A DNA stretch of 64,000 nucleotides from Blastocatellia bacterium. Its GTDB lineage: Bacteria; Acidobacteriota; Blastocatellia; Chloracidobacteriales; JADJPF01. The translations under genes and the position numbers were made by a program. Under the pieces are notes generated by a model, which worked only from the letters and a program-made list of their open reading frames with translations, had not been told where the DNA came from and did not search any database. The stretch's first letter is position 1, and every line of letters starts with the position of its first letter. The stretch spans positions 372,001 through 436,000 of the forward strand of contig JADJPF010000004.1 of NCBI GenBank assembly GCA_016713405.1. Direction: 5' to 3'. Positions 55,767 through 64,000 of this stretch are shown here, one piece after another.

Positions 55767-55805
55767 AATAAGCCTCGCTAAATAAACTATTTAGCGAGGC
55801 TTATT
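55767..55805. terminator. Strong bidirectional terminator after the ABC ATPase gene
   Basis: A perfect 18-bp inverted repeat (AATAAGCCTCGCTAAATA and complement) with a three-base loop at 55785-55787, between converging genes; TATT-rich sequence flanks both sides. Confidence 0.85.
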
Positions 55806-55829
55806 TATTGATAACCAAAAAACTAATAG

Positions 55830-56333
55830 CTAAAAAATTAATCCTGTAACTTCTAGTTTAATTTCTCTAACCATACTTTCTTCTGGCGCATTACCTATTG
55901 AATAAGTAATAGGAAGTGTTCCATTAGCTAATATTTCAGATGCTTCTTTTGGAACTGGTGTAAATACTCTCTGTGCTAAAGGTTTATATTCCATATCATA
56001 AGCAACAAGACGTATTTCTAAACCTTTAATCATTCGATTACCAAGATTTTGTACTCTACCTTTAGCTGTAAGTACATTGCCACCCAAAGCATTAGCAGAA
56101 TAAAACTGCTCCTGATTAGTAATTACTACCTGTTTAATATACTCGTCATAACCTTGGCTACCTGCTCTTAATGCTCCTGCTAGCCCTGGGGTTGGCGGTG
56201 TTTTTGGGGTATTTGCAAAAGAACGATAAACTAATATTCCACCTATCGATAATAGAAGCACTAATACTAAAGAAATAATCACTACGCTTTTATTATCTTT
56301 TTCTTTTGGTTTACCTAAATCTTGCTCAAACAT
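55830..56333 (-). CDS. Membrane-anchored FxLYD-like protein
   Basis: 167 residues. One hydrophobic helix (VVIISLVLVLLLSIGGILVY, about 17-36) is followed by a Pro-rich stretch and a beta-sandwich-like domain with LTAKGRVQNLGNRMIKGLEI, LVAYDMEYKPLAQRV and EIKLEVTGLIF, similar to FxLYD domains. The active part would be outside the cytoplasm. It begins just after pmbA (5-base gap). Function unknown. Confidence 0.65.
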   Translation of the reverse strand: MFEQDLGKPKEKDNKSVVIISLVLVLLLSIGGILVYRSFANTPKTPPTPGLAGALRAGSQGYDEYIKQVVITNQEQFYSANALGGNVLTAKGRVQNLGNRMIKGLEIRLVAYDMEYKPLAQRVFTPVPKEASEILANGTLPITYSIGNAPEESMVREIKLEVTGLIF

Positions 56334-56338
56334 AGTTT

Positions 56339-57697
56339 TTACTCTCCACTAATAATCATTTTTTCTATTTTGAGCGTTGGTGCTGAGATACGATCACGGA
56401 AATCTAAATCACTGCCTACCATTTCTATTTGCTTTAGCATTTCTTTTAAGTTACCAGCAATTGTAACTTCTTCAACTGGAAAAGTTAGCTCGCCGTTTTC
56501 GATCCAGATGCCAGACGCACCGCGCGAGTAATCGCCCGTAACTATATTGACACCAAAACCCATCAAATCGGTTACAAAAAAACCAGTTTTTACCGAAGAA
56601 ATTATTTCTTTTGGAGAACTTTTTCCGGCTGCAATAAAGAAATTATTACAAGTCACTGTAGGCGGCCCACTTAAACCCCTTGAAGCATTGGCTGTAGACT
56701 TTAAGCCTAGTTTTTTAGCTGTGTAAGTATTAAGTAAATAGCTATTTAGTTGACCATTTTTAACTACTTCTGTGCGCTGTGTTGGTAGTCCGTCGCTATC
56801 AAATGGACGCGAACCTAATGCGCCTGCAATTCGTCCATCGTCTATTATTGTTAGCAAGTCGCTAGCTATTTTTTCTTCTAACTTGCCAACTAAAAAAGAA
56901 GACTTACGCATAATTGAATCACCAGAAATTGCTTGAAAAATATCACCAAGTAAACTAGCCGCAACTCGTTGATCAAAAACTACTGGCACTTGTTGAGTTT
57001 TAACTTTACGTCCGCCTAACTTACGCAATGCTCTATTAGCAGCTTGTCTACCAATAGATTCAGCACTTTCTAATTGGTTAAATTTACGTTTATTGTCATA
57101 CCAATAATCTTGTTGCATACTGCCATTTTCTGACGCAATAGGAACAATGGCTAAAGAACAAGCTGTAGCTTCATAACTTCCAACAAATCCAGCAGAATTA
57201 GCCATAATTACACCACGACAAGCAGCATCAAACCCACCTCCATCAAAATTTACAATTCTAGGATCTGTATTTTTAGCTGAGGTTTCTACGGCTAAAGCTA
57301 AATCAATTTTTTTATCTGTTGCAAGTGTTGCAAGTTCTGAGTCATAAAGGGCTAAATCAGGCCAATCTTTTGCGTAATCTGCTTCATCTGGCAAACAAAG
57401 CTGATCATCAACCGATGTCATTTGAGCTAGTTCAACGGCTTCTTGGACTAAGCGATCTAGGGCTTCACGGGAAAAATCTGAGGTAGAAAGAGCAGCTTGA
57501 CGGCCTTCCCAAAGCACCCTTAAGCCTAAATGTTGGCTAGCAGAATCTTTTAGCTTTTCAATTTCACCTAACCTAACACCAACAGAAAATTCTGAGCCTT
57601 CTACAACCATTACTTCTGCCGCGCTAGCACCTTTATTCATTGCTGCTTTTACTAGTGATACTGCAAAATCTTTAGTATTTTTCATTAGTTGCTCCAT
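56339..57697 (-). CDS. pmbA: PmbA/TldE-like component of the TldD-TldE protease
   Basis: 452 residues with the TldD/PmbA fold: GVRLGEIEKLKDSASQHLGL, RVLWEGRQAALSTSDFSREA, VFDQRVAASLLGDIFQAISG and the glycine-rich ending GVNIVTGDYSRGASGIWIEN. The HExxxH zinc motif of TldD is absent, as expected for the non-catalytic partner. The pair degrades or matures small peptides. It lies 22 bases after tldD in the same operon. Confidence 0.9.
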   Translation of the reverse strand: MEQLMKNTKDFAVSLVKAAMNKGASAAEVMVVEGSEFSVGVRLGEIEKLKDSASQHLGLRVLWEGRQAALSTSDFSREALDRLVQEAVELAQMTSVDDQLCLPDEADYAKDWPDLALYDSELATLATDKKIDLALAVETSAKNTDPRIVNFDGGGFDAACRGVIMANSAGFVGSYEATACSLAIVPIASENGSMQQDYWYDNKRKFNQLESAESIGRQAANRALRKLGGRKVKTQQVPVVFDQRVAASLLGDIFQAISGDSIMRKSSFLVGKLEEKIASDLLTIIDDGRIAGALGSRPFDSDGLPTQRTEVVKNGQLNSYLLNTYTAKKLGLKSTANASRGLSGPPTVTCNNFFIAAGKSSPKEIISSVKTGFFVTDLMGFGVNIVTGDYSRGASGIWIENGELTFPVEEVTIAGNLKEMLKQIEMVGSDLDFRDRISAPTLKIEKMIISGE

Positions 57698-57719
57698 TAG
57701 GTATTTAGGTATTTATAAT

Positions 57720-59159
57720 TTAGCTTTTTGTACCGCCAACAGTCATTTCAGAAATTTTAATTGTTGGAAGTCCAACACCAACAGGAACGCTTTGACCATC
57801 TTTTCCACAAGTGCCAATTCCATGATCTAAAGCCATATCATTACCTACAGCAGTTACTTTAGTTAAAGCATCAGGGCCATTACCAATTAAGGTTGCTCCT
57901 TTAACAGGTGCAGTAATTTTTCCATCTTCAATTAAATATGCTTCTGAGGTTGAAAAAACAAATTTACCATTAGTAATATCTACTTGGCCGCCGCCAAATT
58001 GGACTGCATAAATACCACGTTTTACACTGCGAATAATATCTTCTGTTGATTCTGTGCCAGCTAACATAAAAGTGTTAGTCATTCGCGGCATAGGAATATG
58101 TTGATAGCTTTCGCGCCGACCATTGCCAGTATATGGGACACCTAGCAAACGAGCGTTTAACTTATCATTAATAAAGCCTTTTAGAATCCCTTTTTCAATT
58201 AAAACTGTGCTAGTTGTGGGATTTCCTTCATCATCGATATTTAATGATCCTCGACGATTAGGTATTGTTCCATCATCAACAATTGTGCAAAGCTCTGATG
58301 CCACACGTTGACCTAATAAATCAGCAAAAGCAGAGGTTTTTTTACGGTTAAAGTCAGCTTCTAAACCATGCCCAACGGCTTCATGCAATAAAATTCCTGG
58401 CCATCCCGGGCCTAAAACTACTTCCATTGCTCCTGCTGGCGCATCAACGGCTTCTAGGTTAATAATAGCTTGGCGTGCTGCTTCTTCAGCTAGTCTTTTA
58501 GGTGTTAATTCGGTTTGGAAAAGCTCCATTCCCGAACGACCACCACCGCCAGCACGTCCCATTTGTAAATTGCCGTCTTCATCAGCAATACAAGATATTC
58601 CAAAACGTGAAAGCGGTTGAACATCACCTGCTAAAACACCTTCAGATGTTGCAATCATTACAATTTTATATTCATCTGCAAACATTGCTTGTACTTCTCT
58701 GATACGCTTATCAAAATTTCGGGCAAGTTGGTCAACTTCTTTTACTAACTCAATTTTATGGCTAGCAGAAATTTCTGATAAAGGTTCTGCAACCGCGTAG
58801 AGATTATGTTTATTTGCTAACGCAGTAACATTTATTGGTGTAGTTTGTTCTTTAGCACTTTGAGCTATATAAGCTGCTGTTAGTGCTGCACGTTTAATGC
58901 TTTCTAAACTAATTTCATCTGTATAGGCATAACCAGTTTTTTCTCCAGCATTAACACGTACTCCAACACCTTGAGAGATTGATTTAGAAGCAGATTTAAC
59001 TAGCTGCTCATCAAGCATTACAGAATTGCTAATGCGATATTCAAAATAAAGATCAGCATAATCTCCACCTTTAGAAAGTGCTGTACTTAGTAATTGTCCT
59101 ATTTCAGATAAATTTATATTAAACCGGGAGGTAAAAAATTCTATTGCTGATTCTTTCAT
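57720..59159 (-). CDS. tldD: TldD-type zinc metalloprotease
   Basis: 479 residues. The zinc motif HExxxH is in LLHEAVGHGLEADFNRK. Other family marks: YADLYFEYRISNSVMLDEQL, GVGVRVNAGEKTGYAYTDEI, YTGNGRRESYQHIPMPRMTN, YAVQFGGGQVDITNGKFVFS, and CGKDGQSVPVGVG near the end. It forms a heteromeric protease with PmbA/TldE. Confidence 0.92.
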   Translation of the reverse strand: MKESAIEFFTSRFNINLSEIGQLLSTALSKGGDYADLYFEYRISNSVMLDEQLVKSASKSISQGVGVRVNAGEKTGYAYTDEISLESIKRAALTAAYIAQSAKEQTTPINVTALANKHNLYAVAEPLSEISASHKIELVKEVDQLARNFDKRIREVQAMFADEYKIVMIATSEGVLAGDVQPLSRFGISCIADEDGNLQMGRAGGGGRSGMELFQTELTPKRLAEEAARQAIINLEAVDAPAGAMEVVLGPGWPGILLHEAVGHGLEADFNRKKTSAFADLLGQRVASELCTIVDDGTIPNRRGSLNIDDEGNPTTSTVLIEKGILKGFINDKLNARLLGVPYTGNGRRESYQHIPMPRMTNTFMLAGTESTEDIIRSVKRGIYAVQFGGGQVDITNGKFVFSTSEAYLIEDGKITAPVKGATLIGNGPDALTKVTAVGNDMALDHGIGTCGKDGQSVPVGVGLPTIKISEMTVGGTKS

Positions 59160-59268
59160 GCTTTTTGCTCCTTAAGGTGATGGAATGCTTTTGGCATTTT
59201 AATCCCTCTATAACTATTTTTAACAGTGTTTAGCGCAGATATTTAAGATTAATTTTGATTTGCTAAGA

Positions 59269-59985
59269 TTAAGTCTTATCACCTAGATGTAAAGCTGCTG
59301 TGCCACCTGTGAGATTAAAATAATGGACGTTTTTATAACCTACGTCTTCCATCATTTTAGCTAGACGTTTTTGGTCAGGAAACTTTGCTACAGAGGCAGG
59401 TAGATAACTGTAAGCTGTTAAGGAACCTGAAATTAAACCGCCTATTAATGGTAGAAGACGATTAAAATAAAATAAAAAAACTTCTCTAAATATAGGTACA
59501 ACTGGATGAGAAAGCTCTAAAATTGCTACTCGTCCTCCTGGCTTTAACAAGCGATAAAATTCTGATAAACCTAAAAATGTATCAGATAGATTGCGTAACC
59601 CAAATGCACAGGTAAGAGCATTAAAACTATTATCTGTAAAAGGCAATTTCATAGCATCACCTTCTAATAAAATAATAGGGTAGTTTTTGATTTTTTGATT
59701 ACCAATTACTAACATTGGGTGTGAAAAGTCTACTCCAACGGTAGAAACTTTTTTTGCTAGCTCGATTGATAAATCTGCTGTCCCACAACAAACATCTAAA
59801 GCATTAGCATTAGGTTGGGCTAAAACATCAGCTAGCTTTTCAACTGTAAATCTTCGCCAACGTTTATCAATATTTATTGAGCATAAATGATTAAGTAAAT
59901 CATAATGAGGGGCAATGTTATTAAATAACGACCGGACTTGTTTAGCCTTTTCATCCCCCTGCATTGAAGTTATATCTTTAGACAT
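59269..59985 (-). CDS. ubiE: UbiE/MenG-type quinone methyltransferase
   Basis: 238 residues. VRSLFNNIAPHYDLLNHLCS, DVCCGTADLSIELAK, VGVDFSHPMLVIGNQKI, FGLRNLSDTFLGLSEFYRLL and GGRVAILELSHP are UbiE/MenG signatures. It methylates demethylmenaquinone or its ubiquinone analogue at the membrane. It sits five bases after the M16 gene in reading order. Confidence 0.9.
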   Translation of the reverse strand: MSKDITSMQGDEKAKQVRSLFNNIAPHYDLLNHLCSINIDKRWRRFTVEKLADVLAQPNANALDVCCGTADLSIELAKKVSTVGVDFSHPMLVIGNQKIKNYPIILLEGDAMKLPFTDNSFNALTCAFGLRNLSDTFLGLSEFYRLLKPGGRVAILELSHPVVPIFREVFLFYFNRLLPLIGGLISGSLTAYSYLPASVAKFPDQKRLAKMMEDVGYKNVHYFNLTGGTAALHLGDKT

Positions 59986-59991
59986 AAAAAT

Positions 59992-61353
59992 TTACTTTTT
60001 TTCGCTAGTCTCATTATTGCTTAGTGCTTGACCAATAATTTCTACTTTACCTAACTTTTTTAAGCTAGGTTCAAGTTCGCTAACTTTTCCTGTAACAGTA
60101 ATTAATAAGTTATCTGTTGTAAGGTATTGATTAGCCACTTGTTGCAATTTTTCATTAGAAATACGTGATAGTATTAATGGTAAGTCTTTTACATAATTAG
60201 AACCAATATTATAATTTTCTAGCTCTGCCCATTTAGCTGCTATTTCAGTATTGGTATTAGTGTTAGCATAAAACTCTGCTTGTAATTTCTCTTTAGCTAC
60301 TTGTATTTCTGTTGTATCAAGAACATTTAACTTTTTGATCTCTTCAATAAGGCTACTAATGATTTCTGTTGAATTATTGCTATTGGCTTGAGCCGAAACT
60401 AAAAAAGTTCCTGTTAGCTTACGAGCAGCTAAATTAGCGGTTGCTTTCCAACTAGAATTTTTTGCTAAACGCTGATTAAGAATATTAATCAATAATTGTG
60501 TTACTAAATAATCTGGGTCAGTTCGCTTAGTAGAAAAATAGCCTAATATAATTTCTGGAGTTGAATTAGCTTTTTCTTTTAAGTGAATGTTTAAGCCTGT
60601 TTGATTTGTTGGAGGAGTAAATGTGTAAGGAGGAGGGTTTCCTTTTTTCCAACCTCCTAAACCTTTTCTTAACTCTGCTAAAAGACGTTCTAAACTAACT
60701 TCTCCAGTTACAATCAAAACAGAATTATTAGCTAAATAAAAACGATTAAAAAACTCTAAAATATCTCCACGATTTATGTTATTAATACTTTCTTTAGTAC
60801 CAATAATATTATGTCCATAAGGATGTTTACCATAAAGGCCATGATAAAATGTTTCTTCTAAACTAATGGAAGGGTTATTTTCTAGTTCTTTTAAGCGTTC
60901 TGCTTTTAATTTTTCTACTTCATCTTTAGGAAAGGTTGGTTTAGTGAGAATTTGATTAAGCAGTTTAATCATTGATTCTAATTTGCTACTACTACCAAGT
61001 ATACGAATTTCTGTAGAGTCCCAATAAGTATTTATTTCTAATCTAACTCCAATAAATTCAAGTTCTTCTTGTAATTGTTCTAATGTCTTAAAATCTTCTG
61101 TACCTCGAACAATCATTTGTGATGTAAGATCGGCTAAACCTGCTTTATTAACTAAATCAAACGTTGCTCCACTTTTTATAACTACATGCAAAACTACACC
61201 TCCACTACTAGGACGAGGTAAAATAACTATAGGTAAATCATTGAGTAGTTTATCGCGCGTAGGTATTATTGAAATATTACTTTGTTGAGCAGAGATTGAT
61301 AAAGGAAACAAAAGAATAGTTAAGAGATAAACAAATAGAAAAAGTTTTCTCAA
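59992..61353 (-). CDS. M16 peptidase homologue without the zinc motif
   Basis: 453 residues with signal peptide ending SISAQ. Both M16 halves are recognisable (SGATFDLVNKAGLADLTSQM, ELEFIGVRLEINTYWDSTEI, YGKHPYGHNIIGTKESINNI, FYLANNSVLIVTGEVSLERL, then the second half NQTGLNIHLKEKANSTPEII). Where active members have HxxEH (for example AHFLEHM) this protein has ADLTSQM, so zinc binding and catalysis are predicted to be lost. Such proteins act as regulatory subunits paired with an active M16 that is not seen here. The organism's ubiE follows. Confidence 0.85.
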   Translation of the reverse strand: MRKLFLFVYLLTILLFPLSISAQQSNISIIPTRDKLLNDLPIVILPRPSSGGVVLHVVIKSGATFDLVNKAGLADLTSQMIVRGTEDFKTLEQLQEELEFIGVRLEINTYWDSTEIRILGSSSKLESMIKLLNQILTKPTFPKDEVEKLKAERLKELENNPSISLEETFYHGLYGKHPYGHNIIGTKESINNINRGDILEFFNRFYLANNSVLIVTGEVSLERLLAELRKGLGGWKKGNPPPYTFTPPTNQTGLNIHLKEKANSTPEIILGYFSTKRTDPDYLVTQLLINILNQRLAKNSSWKATANLAARKLTGTFLVSAQANSNNSTEIISSLIEEIKKLNVLDTTEIQVAKEKLQAEFYANTNTNTEIAAKWAELENYNIGSNYVKDLPLILSRISNEKLQQVANQYLTTDNLLITVTGKVSELEPSLKKLGKVEIIGQALSNNETSEKK

Positions 61354-61560
61354 AGCTGTCCTCCAAACATTCTAACTTTTTAGATAAATAAAATGTAAGA
61401 AAAGTTTAGCTGTCTATGCCCATTGTAGTCAACTATTGCCCAACAATCAGAAAAATTTACAAAGGTTAATTAAATTTTGGTTTCTAGTTTAGCTTTAGCA
61501 TTGGAGGTTTGAAAAAATTTTCTCTATGGGTTATTATTTGGCGACTCAAAATCAACATTT

Positions 61561-61634
61561 GCACCCGTAGCTCAATTGGATAGAGCACTAGACTTCGGAT
61601 CTAGGGGTTAGGGGTTCGAGTCCCTTCGGGTGCG
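61561..61634 (+). tRNA. tRNA-Arg (anticodon TCG)
   Basis: Cloverleaf seen directly: acceptor GCACCCG with CGGGTGC plus discriminator G, D-stem GCTC/GAGC, anticodon stem CTAGA/TCTAG with loop CTTCGGA (TCG), T-loop TTCGAGT. No CCA is encoded. The surrounding 61354-61892 region holds nothing else I can support apart from a terminator at its end. Confidence 0.95.
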
Positions 61635-61863
61635 CTAAATATCTTCTAAATAACCAATTATTTTTATACCCAATATTCAACATTAATTTTTAACCTCTAA
61701 TACCCTTTAAGCCTAATTTTTACTTGTATTTAGTAAAGTTTCAAAAACCTTGAGAAAATCAAAGTAGACAAACCAAAAAATATTTTAATGTGGTTGATAG
61801 AAATAGATATAAGGAATAACTCTTTGTAATTAAACCTTACAGGTATAGAGCTTTAAGCTTTAG

Positions 61864-61893
61864 AGAGCAGCTTTTTGGTAAGCTGCTCTTTTT
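61864..61893 (+). terminator. Rho-independent terminator at the end of the tRNA/FAD-oxidoreductase spacer
   Basis: AGAGCAGCTT, loop TTTGGT, AAGCTGCTCT, then TTTTT on the plus strand. It abuts the stop codon of the minus-strand oxidoreductase and would end plus-strand transcription coming from the tRNA. Confidence 0.75.
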
Positions 61894-63422
61894 CATAAAG
61901 TATTTACTAGGTTTCGTCCTGCTAAACCGCTAACTGCTCCACCAGGATGAGTAGCCGACCCACAAAGATAAAGTTGTTGAATAGGGCTATTATATTTAGC
62001 AAAACCAGCCAAAGGACGTAAGAAAAACGCTTGTGCTAGCGTCATATCTCCACCATAAAGATGGCCTTCGCTTAAATTAAAGCTTTCCTCAAAATCTTGC
62101 GTAGTTAAAACTTGTGAGTGTAAAACAAGTGATCGCAAGTTTGGTGCAAATAGACTTAACTGCTCTAAAACTAGCTCTTTTACTTGCTCTTGGCTAATTT
62201 TACCGTGATAAGTAACATATTGTAGCCAAATTGACATTACATGCTTTTCTGTTGGTGCAAGCGTTGAGTCGGATAAACTAGGGATGCAGATTTCCATAAA
62301 AGGGTGATCTGACAATTTACCATATTTAGCACAATCAAAAGCTTTTTCAAGGTATGCAACGCTTGGAGCAACAACTAAAGTCCCTTTTAATGCTTCCTCA
62401 TTTATACCTATAAAGTCAGGTAGTTCACTTAAAGCTAAATTTACTCGTGCAACAGAGCCTTTATAGCGAATATGTTGCACTTCACGGTTAAATTCTGGCT
62501 CAAACTCAACAGGGGAGATAAGTTTAGTAAAAGTGTAACGAGCATCAAAGTCAGAAATAACGGCAGAAGCGTTTATCACTTCGCCGCTTTCTAGCTTGAC
62601 TCCAGTTGCAACACCATCATTTATTACTATGGATGAAACCCTAGTGTTAAGCCGTAGTTCAGCTTTATAGTTTTGTGCTGCTTTGGCTAGAGCTTGGCTA
62701 ATTGCTCCAATGCCACCTTTTGCAGTAGCACCGAAATAACCATCACCAATTGTTAAATGATGGAGTAGATTAAATGTCGTCCCGCTAGCAAAAGGCCCTT
62801 GTGTTAGACCTCTGACGCTAAGACTAGCTAACAAGCCTTTTAATTGAGGGTTTTCAAACCATTCATCTAACAGATCTCTAGCCGACATTACCAGCAATCG
62901 AATAACTTCGGTCATTTCACGACGACCATAACCGCGTAATTGACTTACTAGATTTGCTAGTTGTTCAGCCTCGCTAGCCGATGGATGGTGTGCTTGAGGC
63001 GGTGCAGACCTGTAAGCCGCTTTTAGCAAATCTGTAGCTAAATCAAGTAACTGTGTAAATTCTAAATAACTTAACCCATCATTAACATTAAACTTTTGAA
63101 TTACACTTGCTGCGGCTGATTTATGTCCAAACAATGTAAAGCTAGATTGGTCAGGTAGTAGGCTTGTTATTGAGCTACGTTCAATAACTTCTAAACCATA
63201 GTCAGAAAGTTGCAACTCTTGGACTATTTGCGCGTCAAGTCTTCCACTCATTAAGCTTAAATCAGCTTGAAAGCCTTCTGCAAAAGAAGTTGTAGCTACT
63301 ACGCCACCAAAATTTGATGTTGGCTCAAGAACTAAAACTTGTTTTCCTGCTTTAGCAAGATAAGTAGCCGCAGTTAGCGCGTTAGGTGAAGAACCAAGTA
63401 AAATCACGTCATAGGTGTTCAT
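61893..63422 (-). CDS. FAD-dependent oxidoreductase, CrtI/PYROXD2-like, copy 1
   Basis: 509 residues. The N-terminal dinucleotide fold is YDVILLGSSPNALTAATYLA, with GSSPNA in place of GxGxxG, then VLVLEPTSNFGGVV. The C-terminus has LYLCGSATHPGGAVSGLAGR, typical of CrtI-type and PYROXD2-like flavoproteins. Substrate unknown; carotenoid or other lipid desaturation or oxidation is possible. Its ATG overlaps the upstream homologue's stop as TAATG. Confidence 0.83.
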   Translation of the reverse strand: MNTYDVILLGSSPNALTAATYLAKAGKQVLVLEPTSNFGGVVATTSFAEGFQADLSLMSGRLDAQIVQELQLSDYGLEVIERSSITSLLPDQSSFTLFGHKSAAASVIQKFNVNDGLSYLEFTQLLDLATDLLKAAYRSAPPQAHHPSASEAEQLANLVSQLRGYGRREMTEVIRLLVMSARDLLDEWFENPQLKGLLASLSVRGLTQGPFASGTTFNLLHHLTIGDGYFGATAKGGIGAISQALAKAAQNYKAELRLNTRVSSIVINDGVATGVKLESGEVINASAVISDFDARYTFTKLISPVEFEPEFNREVQHIRYKGSVARVNLALSELPDFIGINEEALKGTLVVAPSVAYLEKAFDCAKYGKLSDHPFMEICIPSLSDSTLAPTEKHVMSIWLQYVTYHGKISQEQVKELVLEQLSLFAPNLRSLVLHSQVLTTQDFEESFNLSEGHLYGGDMTLAQAFFLRPLAGFAKYNSPIQQLYLCGSATHPGGAVSGLAGRNLVNTL

Positions 63423-64000
63423 TATTTGCAGTCCTCCAAAATAGCCATAGCTGCATTACGTCCGGGTGCGCCGGTTATACATCCGCCTGGGTGCGTACTG
63501 CTGCCACACATATATAAATTGCTGACAGGGGTTCTATAGTTTGACCACTGCGGCGAAGGACGCAAAAAGAAAAGTTGTTGCAGCGCAAATTCACCATGAA
63601 ATATATGACCTGAAGTTAAGCCAAAAGTATTTTCTAAGTCCCAAGGGGTCATAATGTGCTTATGTAAAATAATGTTTTTTAGATTTGGCGCGTATTCGGC
63701 TAAAGTATCAATCACGACATCTAGAAACTCGGCTTTCTTTTCTTCATTCCAACCGCCTTCTAAATCAGAAGAAGCATATTCAACAAATAAAGACATTATA
63801 TGTTTACCCGGAGGTGCCATTGCTGGATCAAGCATTGAAGGAATTAGTGCGTCCATAAAAGGCTTACGTGACCAACCACCATATTTAGCATCATCATAAG
63901 CACGTTCTAAGTAATCTATGCTAGGAGCTATTTCAATTGAACCTCGCAGCAAAGCTTCTTTGCCTTTTGGAAGCGAAGTAAATTCTGGTAAACCATCTAA
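63422..64000 (-). CDS. FAD-dependent oxidoreductase, CrtI/PYROXD2-like, copy 2 (cut by window end)
   Basis: Only the C-terminal about 192 residues are in the window; the frame is open to base 64000. It is homologous to copy 1 (GSIEIAPSIDYLERAYDDAK here and GTLVVAPSVAYLEKAFDCAK there; both end in CGSxTHPGG and GRN). The PSM..MAPPGKHIMSLFVEYA segment is the usual family middle. The two genes are coupled and probably arose by tandem duplication. Confidence 0.83.
   Translation of the reverse strand, partial: LDGLPEFTSLPKGKEALLRGSIEIAPSIDYLERAYDDAKYGGWSRKPFMDALIPSMLDPAMAPPGKHIMSLFVEYASSDLEGGWNEEKKAEFLDVVIDTLAEYAPNLKNIILHKHIMTPWDLENTFGLTSGHIFHGEFALQQLFFLRPSPQWSNYRTPVSNLYMCGSSTHPGGCITGAPGRNAAMAILEDCK

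Noticed and set aside
61354..61560. Possible second RNA gene upstream of tRNA-Arg
   Set aside because: No cloverleaf or strong hairpin could be drawn; the stretch looks like ordinary AT-rich promoter sequence.

Overview
The window is AT-rich (roughly two thirds A+T by eye), densely packed bacterial chromosome with long co-directional runs of genes. A TonB-dependent receptor with an N-terminal carboxypeptidase-regulatory domain, a secretin carrying a C-terminal cohesin-like domain, a small-membrane-protein/DUF6677-like pair, a methylmalonyl-CoA epimerase/MeaB module and a menaquinone-type UbiE together suggest a Gram-negative member of the Acidobacteriota, perhaps a low-GC Blastocatellia-like lineage. 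This placement is an inference from gene content; no rRNA is present.

Layout: 1-4119 (+) is the end of a surface-polysaccharide cluster (methyltransferase tail, GT39-TagA fusion, MATE transporter). 4149-11606 (-) is the notable locus: a retron operon with a consensus-like promoter, a WGR-HEAT protein, a SWIM zinc-finger protein, four tandem retron-type ncRNAs and a retron reverse transcriptase with a charged coiled-coil N-terminus. 11784-22239 (-) holds a GH63-like glucosidase and a type II secretion/type IV pilus-like operon (GspF, GspE, secretin-cohesin, two pseudopilins, PilM-like). 22623-28919 (+) carries an EEP hydrolase and a housekeeping run phoH-ybeY-CNNM-era-prmA-rsmE. 28922-36931 (-) contains two small membrane proteins, mtnP, an MBL hydrolase, a PpiC-type foldase, the mce/meaB/acyl-CoA dehydrogenase module and a patatin. 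38018-40739 (+) is a multidomain M4 metalloprotease. 40817-45864 (-) is an apparent operon of HD-GYP, PAS-kinase, seven-haem cytochrome and membrane protein. 46094-47702 is a divergent pair of ferritin-like proteins. 47725-53175 (-) has small unknown proteins, a cysteine-cluster protein and a TonB receptor. 53519-55746 (+) is an adaptor plus ABC ATPase. 55830-61353 (-) has pmbA, tldD, ubiE and an M16 homologue lacking its zinc motif. A tRNA-Arg(TCG) follows, then two tandem FAD oxidoreductases, the second cut by the window edge.

The strongest discovery candidate is the retron ncRNA array (5729-6755). Four units share nearly identical flanks, but each has its own private a1/a2 pair and its own long hairpin. 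The hairpins differ completely in sequence yet keep the same geometry: 73-74 nt long, a 24-nt 5' arm, a conserved 10-nt loop motif directly after it, and a one-base bulge 7-8 bp from the base. One RT therefore appears to serve four interchangeable msDNA templates, next to WGR-HEAT and SWIM accessory proteins.

Caveat: at least four genes (WGR-HEAT, rsmE, M4 protease, multihaem cytochrome), and possibly the PpiC tail, are interrupted by one- or two-base frame changes inside otherwise intact families. This looks more like consensus error in the assembly than true gene decay.
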